Translations under genes and position numbers: made by a program
Source: Yaniella halotolerans DSM 15476
Lineage (GTDB): Bacteria > Actinomycetota > Actinomycetes > Actinomycetales > Micrococcaceae
Assembly: GCF_000420805.1 (NCBI RefSeq)
Contig: NZ_ATVQ01000001.1
Span: forward strand, 248,001 to 312,000
DNA length: 64,000 nt
Direction: 5' to 3'
The notes under the pieces: generated by a model
Told to the model about the DNA's origin: nothing
The model's database searches: none
What the model saw: only the letters and a program-made list of their open reading frames with translations
Shown here: piece by piece, positions 36,299-44,863 of the stretch
Position numbering within the stretch: position 1 is the stretch's first letter
How the letters are laid out: each line of letters begins with the position of its first letter

Positions 36299-37878
36299 TT
36301 GTCCTCCGAAGTGTCTGGCGGAATAACCGGCCAGGTGTGATCAAACGATTGGCGAAGCTTAATGTTTTCCTCGCGCAGACCAAAGGTCTCACCGCGAGCG
36401 AGGAGCCCGTATTCGATGACGGTATGGCCATCTTGTTCGGTAGCTTTTACCCAGGCGCGGCGTCGACGAACATACAGCGAAATGACCAGCGCAACCAACG
36501 CAAGGGTTGAGAAGAAGCCTACGCCCCATTTGGATGGGTCATAGTGCAGATCGAGGCCAACATAACGATCCCAACCGTCAAAGCTAATCGTACCCATGCC
36601 ATCGGGCAGCTCATAGCTGTCCCCTACACCGAGCGTGATACCGCCGTTTTCGTTGTTGCGGGAATTCATCTCGGTCATGCCATCGGTATCCAACACGTAC
36701 ACATTTTGTGGTGTGCCGTCGTCGAGTCCCAAATCGCCGTGGTAGGAGTTCAAGATCAGTTCGGGGTTATAAGCATCCGGGTCGATTGAAACCGCCACAC
36801 CATCGTCGCCGGTATAGGAGGTCGGTAAGAACAGGCCAACAAATCCGAGCTGTTCTGGTTGGGCGTCAGGAACCTTCAGGACCACCAGCGAACTGTTGGT
36901 GTTGGGATCTTGAATCTGGGCGATGACCGGTCCCGAGTAGGCCACGTCACCTTCTCCGTCGGTCACCGTGATATTTGGTGCGTAGCCGTTGCCCACCAAA
37001 AAGACGCGGACGCCGTCGACGGTCAGCGGATCGTTGACCTTGATGGTGTCTTGGTAGGTTGCTTCACCCGGTCCCGGGGTCACCTGCATAGTTGCTGTGT
37101 AGTCCAGGGCCTGGCCAAAGTGGGTTTCCGAATCACGGTCAAAGACCACGTCGAAGTCTTCTAACTGTAAGCCGAATGGCGCAAGACGTTCTTCGGAGAA
37201 TGCGGTGCCGGGGGTAAAGGAGTCGTATGAGACCAGGTTGTTGGTAAATCCTTGGCCTTCGACGATGATCTTCTGGCCTTCATATTTGTAGAGGCCACCA
37301 ATTCCCATGAACACGATGACACCAAGTAGTCCGAAATGGAACAAAATGTTGCCGATTTCTCGGACATAACCGCGTTCGGCACCAACAGAACCATCACGCA
37401 GCTCCGTGCGATAACCGGATTTTTTCAGCAACTTCTCTGCATCGACCAGGGCCTCTTGTGGCGAGGGTCCATGAGATTCGAGAATGAGCTGCCCGTATTC
37501 CGGCAGGCGCTTGAGATTCCGCGGAGTACGAGCCGGTGGTTGGCGCAGGGTTTTGAGATGCTGTTTACCGCGCGGCCAGAGACATCCGACCAGCGAGACA
37601 AAGAGCAGCAGGTAAATCGCTGAGAACCACACCGACGAATAGACGTCGAACATTCCCAGGAAATCCAGGATCGGTCCGATCGTCGGGTTGTCGTCGATCC
37701 AGGTTTCAACTACGTCAGCACCCGCGCGGCGCTGTGGAAATAAGGAGCCTGGTACGGCAGCAACGGCCAGCAACAGCAGCAGCATCAAAGCCGTGCGCAT
37801 ACTGGTGAGTTGTGTCCAGAAGAACCGCATGGTGCCGCGGAAACCTAGAGCAGGCAGGTTGGGCTGTGTTTTACTCAA
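36295..37878 (-). CDS. resB: Cytochrome c biogenesis protein ResB
   Basis: A 527-residue ResB-family protein with an N-terminal group of three membrane helices (about residues 25-90 and 170-190), a large extracytoplasmic domain and a C-terminal helix near residue 455. Family marks include SLFPQRRAG and VGCLWPRGKQH near residue 100. The start is TTG at 37878, overlapping the ccdA stop (TTGA). It pairs with the downstream CcsA/ResC protein. Confidence 0.93.
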   Translation of the reverse strand: MSKTQPNLPALGFRGTMRFFWTQLTSMRTALMLLLLLAVAAVPGSLFPQRRAGADVVETWIDDNPTIGPILDFLGMFDVYSSVWFSAIYLLLFVSLVGCLWPRGKQHLKTLRQPPARTPRNLKRLPEYGQLILESHGPSPQEALVDAEKLLKKSGYRTELRDGSVGAERGYVREIGNILFHFGLLGVIVFMGIGGLYKYEGQKIIVEGQGFTNNLVSYDSFTPGTAFSEERLAPFGLQLEDFDVVFDRDSETHFGQALDYTATMQVTPGPGEATYQDTIKVNDPLTVDGVRVFLVGNGYAPNITVTDGEGDVAYSGPVIAQIQDPNTNSSLVVLKVPDAQPEQLGFVGLFLPTSYTGDDGVAVSIDPDAYNPELILNSYHGDLGLDDGTPQNVYVLDTDGMTEMNSRNNENGGITLGVGDSYELPDGMGTISFDGWDRYVGLDLHYDPSKWGVGFFSTLALVALVISLYVRRRRAWVKATEQDGHTVIEYGLLARGETFGLREENIKLRQSFDHTWPVIPPDTSEDK

Positions 37879-38627
37879 ATTGGTAGTGTCACCTCATTGG
37901 CGAACCAGCCTTGCAGCTGATTGGTCCAGTCGGTCCACAAGCCGGTAGCCATAGCCAACCCGAGCAGTATCAACAGGATGCCACCGGCCCGCATGATAAA
38001 CAGTCGGTGCTTGCGGAAGAACGCTAGCCGTTTCATCCCGCGGGAGAAACCTAAAGCCAGCAAAATAAATGGAAGACCCAAGCCTAACGAGTAAACCACG
38101 GCCAAAATGCCACCTCGCCACAGGTTATCGGACCCAGCTGTGGACATGGCGATCACGGCCGCCATGGTAGGACCAATACAGGGCGCCCAGCCGAGCCCGA
38201 AAATCATCCCGAGCACGGGCGCGCCCCACAGTCCCGCTGTGGGTTGGTAGCCAATTTTTCTGTCACGCTGAAAGAACGACAGTCCGCCCATGAACACGAT
38301 GCCCATGATGATGACGACACCGCCTAACACTTGAGTGAGCCACTGGCCGTCTCCTTTGAGCCAGATAAACGCGCGACTCAAAAGCAATCCGGCGGTAACA
38401 AAGACGGCGGTAAAACCCAACACAAAGAGGGAGGTCCCGAACAGCATCCGGCCGCGCTTGGTATCTTCTACGCTGGCTCCGGAGAGTCCGGAGACGTAGC
38501 CGAGATAGCCGGGTGCAAGCGGGAGCACGCACGGCGATAAAAAGGAGACGAGTCCGGCTAGGGCCGCAACGGGCAGCGCCAACCACATTGACCCGTCTAA
38601 GGCGATCTCGGCGAATGGATTATTCAT
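37875..38627 (-). CDS. ccdA: Thiol:disulfide interchange protein CcdA
   Basis: A 250-residue DsbD-like transmembrane protein with six helices that carries reducing power across the membrane. The two redox cysteines are in SFLSPCVLPLAPGY near residue 33 and LGWAPCIGPTMA near residue 155. It would reduce the lipoprotein thioredoxin encoded just upstream, whose stop overlaps its start by four bases. Together they keep apocytochrome haem-binding cysteines reduced. Confidence 0.95.
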   Translation of the reverse strand: MNNPFAEIALDGSMWLALPVAALAGLVSFLSPCVLPLAPGYLGYVSGLSGASVEDTKRGRMLFGTSLFVLGFTAVFVTAGLLLSRAFIWLKGDGQWLTQVLGGVVIIMGIVFMGGLSFFQRDRKIGYQPTAGLWGAPVLGMIFGLGWAPCIGPTMAAVIAMSTAGSDNLWRGGILAVVYSLGLGLPFILLALGFSRGMKRLAFFRKHRLFIMRAGGILLILLGLAMATGLWTDWTNQLQGWFANEVTLPI

Positions 38628-39208
38628 TCATCCACCACACCAGCGAGCAATGATTTTAGTGTTGATTGCTCAACGGCTCCGAGTACACGTGCGGCAACCC
38701 GGCCTTGATCATCCAAGACCAGGGTGGTTGGTACAGCTTGTGGTGGTACATAGTCTGTGAACTCAAGCAGGACTTGACCGTCCCGTCCTTCAATGGAGGG
38801 GTATTCGATTTCAAAGTTTCGTTCAAAGGCTGCGGCAGTCTCGGCACCGTCACGGACATTCACGCCCACAAATGTGACATCGTCTTCGAATTCGGCGTTG
38901 AGCTCTGCCAAATGCGGTGCCTCAACTCGACACGGGGCACACGAGGCGTACCAGAAATTGACCAGTGTTGGTCCTTCGAGAGACTCGCCACTGATGGTCT
39001 GCCCGTCGAAGGTTTCACCCGAAAATTCTACGGGTTCCCCGCGTTCGTTCTGCGCGATTTCCATGACTGAGCCATCACCGGCAATGTAATTCTTGCCCTC
39101 CGAATTGCCCGCCTGAGCGGCCAATGGGTCATCCCCCGAACACGCTGTCAGCAGTCCGGCCCCCGCTATGGCTAGGCCGATCAGTGCGCGTGATGTCTTG
39201 TTCCCCAC
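38624..39208 (-). CDS. resA: TlpA/ResA-type thioredoxin lipoprotein
   Basis: A 194-residue exported thioredoxin with a lipoprotein signal peptide ending in the lipobox LLTAC near residue 23. The active site is SCAPCRVEAP (CxxC) near residue 90, and a cis-proline region follows (PPQAVPTT). It probably reduces apocytochrome c thiols in exchange with CcdA. The start is GTG at 39208 with an AAAGGGAG site. It follows the phosphatase gene by 63 bases and overlaps ccdA. Confidence 0.93.
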   Translation of the reverse strand: MGNKTSRALIGLAIAGAGLLTACSGDDPLAAQAGNSEGKNYIAGDGSVMEIAQNERGEPVEFSGETFDGQTISGESLEGPTLVNFWYASCAPCRVEAPHLAELNAEFEDDVTFVGVNVRDGAETAAAFERNFEIEYPSIEGRDGQVLLEFTDYVPPQAVPTTLVLDDQGRVAARVLGAVEQSTLKSLLAGVVDE

Positions 39209-39271
39209 GAGTTCTCCCTTTCAAATACCGGGCTAGAGTATAGTTCCGGTAACTGAGTAGATCCTGAGTAT

Positions 39272-39916
39272 TTAGGCGCCTGGCAGGGCAGCTGCTTGTT
39301 TACTCAAATGTTCAACCGGCTCACTGTAATGCACGGTTGGCACGCGTTGGCCCGGCGAAAATTCGAAACTGGTGACCGAGGCCAATGAGCATTTTCGGTA
39401 CCGCGGATCGTGTGCGAGAGGTTTGGCCTCCGCGGAGAGCCGCGTGACCCAAATCGGCAGTTGATGCGACACGACGACAGCGGAAGCCCCCGGGCCGTGA
39501 GTCAGCATAAGTTCATCTCGTAGATCCTGAATCGCGCCAGCCATACGAGCTGCTTGCTGGACATAGGGTTCGCCCCACGATGGACGCCACGGGTTGAGAA
39601 TCAGCGGCCAGAGTTTGGGGTTACGCAATTGACGACGCATATCGGATAGCCCTTGAAACTTATTGCCGGCCTCAATGACGCGTTGCTCGGTTCGAACCTC
39701 GAGTTCAAATTTCTTGGCCAACGGTGCGGTCGTTTCCTGCGCTCGCTGTAGCGGCGACGACACCAAGATGTCTGGCGCTGACTGCCATCCGTCAGCGAGC
39801 TCCTGTGCCATCTGGAGTCCCAGTGAAGAAAGCCCGAACCCGGGCAGTCGACCATAGAGCACCTTGTCGGGGTTGAATACTTCGCCGTGGCGAACCAAGT
39901 GAACGCTAACTGTCAT
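39272..39916 (-). CDS. Histidine phosphatase (phosphoglycerate mutase-like)
   Basis: A 214-residue histidine phosphatase of the PGM superfamily. The phosphoacceptor motif LVRHGEVFNP lies at residues 7-16, the second arginine in SSPLQRAQET near residue 57, and the conserved histidine in VSHQLPIW near residue 160. I start at ATG 39916; the frame could extend 39 residues upstream but those look noncoding. It is the first gene of the Ccs cluster, an order known in Mycobacterium (Rv0525-Rv0529). Its substrate is unknown. Confidence 0.83.
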   Translation of the reverse strand: MTVSVHLVRHGEVFNPDKVLYGRLPGFGLSSLGLQMAQELADGWQSAPDILVSSPLQRAQETTAPLAKKFELEVRTEQRVIEAGNKFQGLSDMRRQLRNPKLWPLILNPWRPSWGEPYVQQAARMAGAIQDLRDELMLTHGPGASAVVVSHQLPIWVTRLSAEAKPLAHDPRYRKCSLASVTSFEFSPGQRVPTVHYSEPVEHLSKQAAALPGA

Positions 39917-40074
39917 AAACCACATTTTGACACAGAGTTCATCTGGGCGATGACTCCGGGTGCTGTCCCGCCGCATGCTTAAGCTACCGGGTAAGAATTT
40001 TGTGTCTGACGGTGACAATCTAGTGCTTATCAACTCGTTAGGATGGAGGAAAAGATCTCAACGAAAGGCTCGTC

Positions 40075-40857
40075 ATGGACGACAAAAAGCGCAACGACCC
40101 TCCAAATTATGGTGTGCGTTTAACCGGCGACGAACTTGCTGAACATCAGCAAAAATATCAACAGCCCCGTGAAGCATCGGGTGCAGAGTACGGCCCTCAA
40201 GGACCGCAAGGTCAACAACCACACTCCGAATATGGGCCACAACAGGGTGCCTACCAAGCACCGCAGCCACCCGCCGGATACCAACACCAGCCTGGTTTCC
40301 AGCAGCCTGGTCAACCACTTGGCGGGCCGCAGCTCACACCGGAAATGACACGCCCACCAAAACGACCAAAAATTCTCGACATCTCCTTTTGGGCAATCGT
40401 AGCCGCAGGCATTTCATATCTGGTGTCCCAGTTGATCGTTGTCGCACTGCCCAATCGCGGAATGAGCGATCAGGACATCGAGATGTTGGATTCCATGATG
40501 GGTTCGATGGGTGATCAGGTTCCCTTCGACAGCATGGAAACCTACTTGAACTCGTCGATGATGACCGCTGCCATGATTGGTCAGGCAGTCATCCTTGCGG
40601 TGGCATACCTGCTTGTTGGCCTTGGGATTCGGAACGGCTGGCGATCAATGCGAATTCTGGGGACCATTTTTGCGGTGCTGTCCCTGTTCAATCTTTCGTT
40701 CGTCACACCTCTGGTTGGAGTGCTGACCGCTCTTGCCGTTGTCTTGGGCATTGTGGGGATCGTCTACGCCTGGCTGCCCGCTTCCACCGAATACTACCGG
40801 CAGAAGGCTTGGCAGAAGGCTGCGAAAAAGGTTTACCCCGACGCTCCGTCGCGATGA
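40075..40857 (+). CDS. Four-helix membrane protein with Pro/Gln-rich N-terminus, paralogue family member 4
   Basis: A 260-residue protein of unknown function. Residues 1-90 are low complexity, rich in proline, glutamine, glycine and tyrosine (GPQGPQGQQPHSEYGP), then four membrane helices follow. The segment GIRNGWRSMRILGTIFAVLSL and the ending PASTEYYRQKAW correspond to the family elements in the proteins at 11481, 13372 and 14357. The ATG at 40075 has a GAAAGG site. Its last 25 bases overlap the 3' end of rex. Confidence 0.65.
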   Translation: MDDKKRNDPPNYGVRLTGDELAEHQQKYQQPREASGAEYGPQGPQGQQPHSEYGPQQGAYQAPQPPAGYQHQPGFQQPGQPLGGPQLTPEMTRPPKRPKILDISFWAIVAAGISYLVSQLIVVALPNRGMSDQDIEMLDSMMGSMGDQVPFDSMETYLNSSMMTAAMIGQAVILAVAYLLVGLGIRNGWRSMRILGTIFAVLSLFNLSFVTPLVGVLTALAVVLGIVGIVYAWLPASTEYYRQKAWQKAAKKVYPDAPSR

Positions 40858-41468
40858 AAAGCAAGAATCTGGAGTTCTGCAGACAGATCTACGGTACGTA
40901 CAATCACATGATCAGGTACGTGAAGACGACGCGGAGCAAAATTTAGGATCCCCGTAAGCCCCGCTGCAACCAGGGTATCAGCGACACCTTGAGCAACATC
41001 ACCCGGCACCGCCACGATGGCAAGTTCCATATCGTGGTCGGTGCCGATGTCGTTAATGTCTAAAACTTTGTGCCCGCCGTGGAGTTGGCCGATCTTTTCC
41101 GGGTCGTTATCGGCCACCGCCGTGATGTTCATGCCCCGGTCGCCGAATCCTTGGTAGGACATCAGCGCTGCCCCAAGGTTGCCAGCACCCACCAACAGCA
41201 CTCGTCGCCCGCTCGTGACGCCGAGGATTCGGGCGATGGTATAGCGCAGGGCCTCGACCGAATAGCCTCTGCCTGCTCGGCCGCTATGACCCAGTGTGCT
41301 GACGTCTTTGCGCGTGAGGGCATCAGAGACACCGAGCACATCGGCTAATTCAGCGGAGGTGACGTGTCCGGTCCCTTCAGCGTGCAGGGCTTCCAGATAC
41401 CGCAGGTACTGCGGTAAGCGTGACAGGGTCGGTGCAGAAAGCTTCTTCGCCGTGGGCTGCTGGGTCAT
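40833..41468 (-). CDS. rex: Redox-sensing transcriptional repressor Rex
   Basis: A 211-residue NADH-sensing repressor. An N-terminal winged helix (SRLPQYLRYL through RKDVSTLG, residues 15-65) is followed by a Rossmann domain with VGAGNLGAAL near residue 92. NADH binding releases it from DNA, so it would tune respiratory and fermentative genes. Its start overlaps the glutaredoxin gene by four bases. In many actinobacteria rex leads a hemA-hemC cluster; here hemA does not follow. Confidence 0.94.
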   Translation of the reverse strand: MTQQPTAKKLSAPTLSRLPQYLRYLEALHAEGTGHVTSAELADVLGVSDALTRKDVSTLGHSGRAGRGYSVEALRYTIARILGVTSGRRVLLVGAGNLGAALMSYQGFGDRGMNITAVADNDPEKIGQLHGGHKVLDINDIGTDHDMELAIVAVPGDVAQGVADTLVAAGLTGILNFAPRRLHVPDHVIVRTVDLSAELQILAFHRDGASG

Positions 41469-41710
41469 GCGTCCAAACCAGCCGCAATCATTTTGCGGAG
41501 TCTCTGCGGGTCGATAACCCAGAAATCACGCTGCCGGTCGTCGACGAATAAGACGGGAATCTCTTCTGCGAACTGTTCTGCCAGTCCCGGATGATCCGTG
41601 GTGGAGATTTCTTCCCACGTGATGTTATATTCTCCCGTGACTTCGTCCATGGTGTCACGAGCAGCAGCGCACAGGTGACATTCGGGTTTCGTGAGCAGTT
41701 TGAGATTCAT
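41465..41710 (-). CDS. Glutaredoxin-family protein
   Basis: An 81-residue thioredoxin-fold protein with the redox pair CHLC at about residues 11-14 and a cis-proline near EEIPVLFVDD. DUF836-type glutaredoxin-like proteins commonly precede rex in actinobacteria. I chose ATG 41710 with an AAGGA site; a GTG three bases upstream is possible. Translationally coupled to rex. Confidence 0.82.
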   Translation of the reverse strand: MNLKLLTKPECHLCAAARDTMDEVTGEYNITWEEISTTDHPGLAEQFAEEIPVLFVDDRQRDFWVIDPQRLRKMIAAGLDA

Positions 41711-41739
41711 CACTTTCCTTGCAGGTAACTATGGTTACC

Positions 41740-41767
41740 AAAAACAAAACCGCCCGGTAAGGCGGTT
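41740..41767 (-). terminator. Intrinsic terminator after the BldC-like gene
   Basis: On the minus strand AACCGCC - TTACCG - GGCGGTT is followed by TTGTTTTTGG, a strong rho-independent terminator located 22 bases past the stop of the BldC-like gene. It separates that gene from the glutaredoxin-rex pair. Confidence 0.93.
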
Positions 41768-41789
41768 CTGAAATCCTGAACGTTTGGGG

Positions 41790-41993
41790 TTATTCGTCGG
41801 TACCGGTAGCCGCATCTGTATCGGAGACGATGGATTCCACTGCTTCTAAGGGGACACGGTATGAGCGTCCGAATCGCACAGCCGGTAGGTCACCTGAATG
41901 GATCATCCGGTATACCGTCATCCGAGAGACTCGCATCATGCCTGCGACTTCGGTCACCGTCATGAATTTGGCTTTTGCGAAATTCTCCGCCAC
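41790..41993 (-). CDS. BldC-like MerR/excisionase-type DNA-binding protein
   Basis: A 67-residue protein made mostly of one winged helix-turn-helix (TVTEVAGMMRVSRMTVYRMI... FGRSYRVP), as in BldC of Streptomyces. BldC binds direct repeats and represses developmental genes, but many non-sporulating actinobacteria also carry a copy. The start is GTG at 41993 with an AAAGGAG site. It has its own promoter and terminator, so it is monocistronic. An excisionase role is less likely because no integrase is nearby. Confidence 0.83.
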   Translation of the reverse strand: MAENFAKAKFMTVTEVAGMMRVSRMTVYRMIHSGDLPAVRFGRSYRVPLEAVESIVSDTDAATGTDE

Positions 41994-42079
41994 GTTTGTT
42001 ACTCCTTTAACGTTCCCACTGAGGTCGGGGTTCTACGCCTGAGGGGAAGTTCAGAATGTAGGCGGCAACCACCATTACA

Positions 42080-42108
42080 TTAATAATAGCTTACGTAATC
42101 AAATACAA
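42080..42108 (-). promoter_or_regulatory. Promoter of the BldC-like gene
   Basis: On the minus strand TTGTAT, a 17-base spacer and TATTAA. The spacer contains the palindrome TTACGTAA, which could be an operator. It lies at the 3' edge of the convergent-looking acuC gene, about 90 bases upstream of the start codon. Confidence 0.65.
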
Positions 42109-42115
42109 GGTTTCG

Positions 42116-43357
42116 TTAGTCGAACCACGGGTCCAATCCGTGCATCGGAAACACGGCTTTTCGGGTCGCCATAATCGACTGATCTGTAGCGTCTGCAGGG
42201 TCATATCCGACCTCCCAGGAGCGCCACCATACGTCTGTTCCGTCGGACATCGAGGACACGACGTCTTCGGCAGCGAGACCCAATTCTTGGCCCACAAGCT
42301 CCCTCCATTCCATAGGAATTTCGGTTTTTCGTGGTATCGGCGTGTCGGCAACGATACCGACCAGATGAGCCCATGCACGCGGCACTACTTTTACGGGACT
42401 ATATCCCCCGCCGCCAAGGGCCAACCATTTTCCGCCAGCGAAATCTTCGGCCCAGTCTGAAGCATCGACCATCAGCTGGCGTTGGCCATCCACCGACAGA
42501 TTGAGGTCCGCTAGCGGATCGTGCCGGTGCCCATCTGCCCCGTGTTGGGTCACAAGAACCTCTGGTCTGAAAGACCGCAAGAGCTGAGGCACGACGGCGT
42601 GGACCGCACGAAGATAGCCGGCGTCGCCGACCGAAGCTGGTACCGCAACGTTCACGGCGTAGCCTTCTGCCTGGGGGCCACCAATATCTTTGGCAAAACC
42701 GGTGCCTGGAAATAACAGCAGACCGGTTTCGTGGACCGAGATGGTCAGTACTCGCGGGTCGTCCACAAAGGCTTGCTCAACGCCATCGCCGTGATGGGCG
42801 TCAAGGTCTACATAAGCGATCCGTTCAGCACCCTGATCCAGCATGTATTGAATGGCTAGGGCGGCGTCGTTATAAATACAGAAGCCAGAGGCCTTGGCTC
42901 GTTGTGCGTGGTGCATGCCGCCAGCAAAGTTCACGGCCCGGTTGACCTCGCCCGACCAGATAGCCTTGGCCGCAGCCAGCGATCCCCCGGCGATGCGCGC
43001 CGAAGACTCGTGCAGGTCGGCAAAAACGGGGCAGTCCTCGGTTCCGAGTCCTACTGACTCATAAACACTGGAAATATTGGCGATGGTCGACGGATCTGTC
43101 GAATTTGCATCGGCTGACGCGGCTCGCACCTGTGCGATGTAATCTATCGCATGGATGGCAGCTAACTCGGCGTCTGTGGCGACGGGTGGTTTGACCTGCA
43201 AGAGTCTTTCCCGATCTAATACACCCAGCGTTTTTGCAAGACGGTGGGTCAGTTTGAGGCGCACCGGATTCATGGGATGGGTATCTGAGAATCGGTAGTT
43301 CAGAAAGGCGTCATCCCACACCAGTGCACTACGGGGTCCAGCTGTGTTTTCCATCAC
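42116..43357 (-). CDS. Acetoin utilization AcuC-like histone deacetylase family protein
   Basis: A 413-residue member of the HDAC/AcuC/AphA superfamily of zinc-dependent deacetylases. Catalytic residues are in GGMHHAQRAKASGFCIYND near residue 140, VDLDAHHGDGV near residue 170 and HGADGHRHDP near residue 265. In Bacillus AcuC deacetylates and activates acetyl-CoA synthetase; acs lies in this window, although 20 kb away. The start ATG is at 43357. It is probably monocistronic, upstream of the BldC-like gene. Confidence 0.85.
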   Translation of the reverse strand: MMENTAGPRSALVWDDAFLNYRFSDTHPMNPVRLKLTHRLAKTLGVLDRERLLQVKPPVATDAELAAIHAIDYIAQVRAASADANSTDPSTIANISSVYESVGLGTEDCPVFADLHESSARIAGGSLAAAKAIWSGEVNRAVNFAGGMHHAQRAKASGFCIYNDAALAIQYMLDQGAERIAYVDLDAHHGDGVEQAFVDDPRVLTISVHETGLLLFPGTGFAKDIGGPQAEGYAVNVAVPASVGDAGYLRAVHAVVPQLLRSFRPEVLVTQHGADGHRHDPLADLNLSVDGQRQLMVDASDWAEDFAGGKWLALGGGGYSPVKVVPRAWAHLVGIVADTPIPRKTEIPMEWRELVGQELGLAAEDVVSSMSDGTDVWWRSWEVGYDPADATDQSIMATRKAVFPMHGLDPWFD

Positions 43358-43427
43358 TGACTAGCGTATGTTGTTCTGCCCGCGGGGCGACGCAAAGCTG
43401 CCTTTATGACATTTTGTCTTTTCGACA

Positions 43428-43447
43428 CGACCAGACAGGACTGGTCG
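43428..43447. repeat. Inverted repeat upstream of the potassium uptake genes
   Basis: CGACCAG and CTGGTCG form a perfect 7-bp stem with a six-base loop, 30 bases before the GTG of the Trk/Ktr gene. It could be an operator or part of the leader; no regulator is implied by sequence. Confidence 0.3.
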
Positions 43448-43477
43448 GAACCCGTTTAAAGGACGAAGATAGGACCA

Positions 43478-44863
43478 GTGAGACAGTCACGATATAGTCC
43501 AGGTGCACGGCTCCACAGCAACGGTGGGGTTGGTTTAGCGCGCAGACTTTCTGGTCTGGTGACCTCGGCGCCAGCACGTACCGCAGCCGTCGTGTTCGTC
43601 CTGGTCATCGCGGTATTTACGGCACTGTTAGCCATGCCATTTTCATCGGCCACCGGTGAGCCCACCGCCCTGGTTGATGCTGCAGTGACCGCAACCTCTG
43701 CGGTCACGGTAACGGGATTGACCTCGGTACCCACCGCTGAACACTTCTCACTGGCGGGCCAGCTGTTGATCCTTGCAGCGATCCAGCTTGGTGGCCTGGG
43801 AATTGTCACACTCGGGGCGTGGTTAACTATGCTCGTGTCACGCAGATTGTCCCTGCGCTCCAAAATCCTCTCAGTGGAATCGATGGGTGTATCTGGTCTT
43901 GGTGAAGTCCCCGCGCTGCTCATCACCGTATTGATCTTTACGCTGAGTATCGAGGCGATATTGGCGGCAGTCATGTTGCCGGTCTTCGTTGGTCAGCTGG
44001 GCACCGGCTCAGGATTATTTCACGCGGTGTTCTATGCTGTTTCGTCGTTTTCCAACGCCGGATTTACGTTGAGTTCAGCCACGTTGGACGATCCGGTTAT
44101 TATGACCACCATCAATGTGGGCGTCTTTGCCGGGGCCTTGGGTTTTCCCGTGGTGTACATGCTGTACCGAATGCTCTTCCGCAAAGCTCGGATGAACCTG
44201 CACACGCGTTTGACGCTTGAAGTGACCTTCATGTTGTTGATCGGCGGAGCCGTACTCATGGCGGTTTTTGAATGGAACAACCCTGCGACGCTGGGGCCGA
44301 TGGACACCTCGGAAAAACTGCACAGCGCGCTCTTTACTTCCGGCATGACGCGTTCGGGAGGATTCAATATTTATGAAGCCGCTGATCAAACCGCTCAATC
44401 GCTGTTGATCACGAATATTTTGATGTTTATTGGGGGCGGTTCAGGCTCAACTGCCGGGGGCATTAAAGTCACGACACTAGCGGTGTTGCTCTTTGCCATT
44501 CTCGCGGAGATTCGTGGTGACGAACACGTACGCGTTCACAACCGCGAGATTTCCGATAACACGGTACGTGTTGCCGTGGCTGTTGTAGCCGGCGGAGCAC
44601 TGTTGGTTTTAACCTCGGTGGTCGCGTTGACCGTGGTGACCGGCCAGGACCTGGAAACCACCGTATTTGAAGCGCTGTCAGCATTCGGGACCGTGGGGTT
44701 GAGTAACGGGCTCACCGCTAGCGCACCCGAGCCAGGTCAATGGATTCTGATCGCGCTAATGTTCATTGGTCGTCTCGGGACGATCAGTTTCGCCGCGGGT
44801 TTGGCTACCCGAAACCGCCCAACTCGTTATCGTTATCCAACGGAAAGGCCCATCATTGGTTAA
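43478..44863 (+). CDS. TrkH/KtrB-type potassium uptake membrane subunit
   Basis: A 461-residue potassium translocating subunit with four M1-P-M2-like repeats. Selectivity-filter glycine segments are visible as SAVTVTGLTSVP near residue 70, SNAGFTLSS near residue 190, TRSGGFN near residue 290 and SAFGTVGLSNG near residue 405. The single-domain regulatory subunit encoded next makes a Ktr-like system more likely than E. coli-type Trk. The start is GTG at 43478. Eight-base overlap with the next gene shows coupling. Confidence 0.9.
   Translation: MRQSRYSPGARLHSNGGVGLARRLSGLVTSAPARTAAVVFVLVIAVFTALLAMPFSSATGEPTALVDAAVTATSAVTVTGLTSVPTAEHFSLAGQLLILAAIQLGGLGIVTLGAWLTMLVSRRLSLRSKILSVESMGVSGLGEVPALLITVLIFTLSIEAILAAVMLPVFVGQLGTGSGLFHAVFYAVSSFSNAGFTLSSATLDDPVIMTTINVGVFAGALGFPVVYMLYRMLFRKARMNLHTRLTLEVTFMLLIGGAVLMAVFEWNNPATLGPMDTSEKLHSALFTSGMTRSGGFNIYEAADQTAQSLLITNILMFIGGGSGSTAGGIKVTTLAVLLFAILAEIRGDEHVRVHNREISDNTVRVAVAVVAGGALLVLTSVVALTVVTGQDLETTVFEALSAFGTVGLSNGLTASAPEPGQWILIALMFIGRLGTISFAAGLATRNRPTRYRYPTERPIIG

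Noticed and set aside
41790-41993. Excisionase of a mobile element
   Set aside because: The helix-turn-helix could fit, but no integrase, att-like repeat or phage gene is near, and the BldC pattern fits better.
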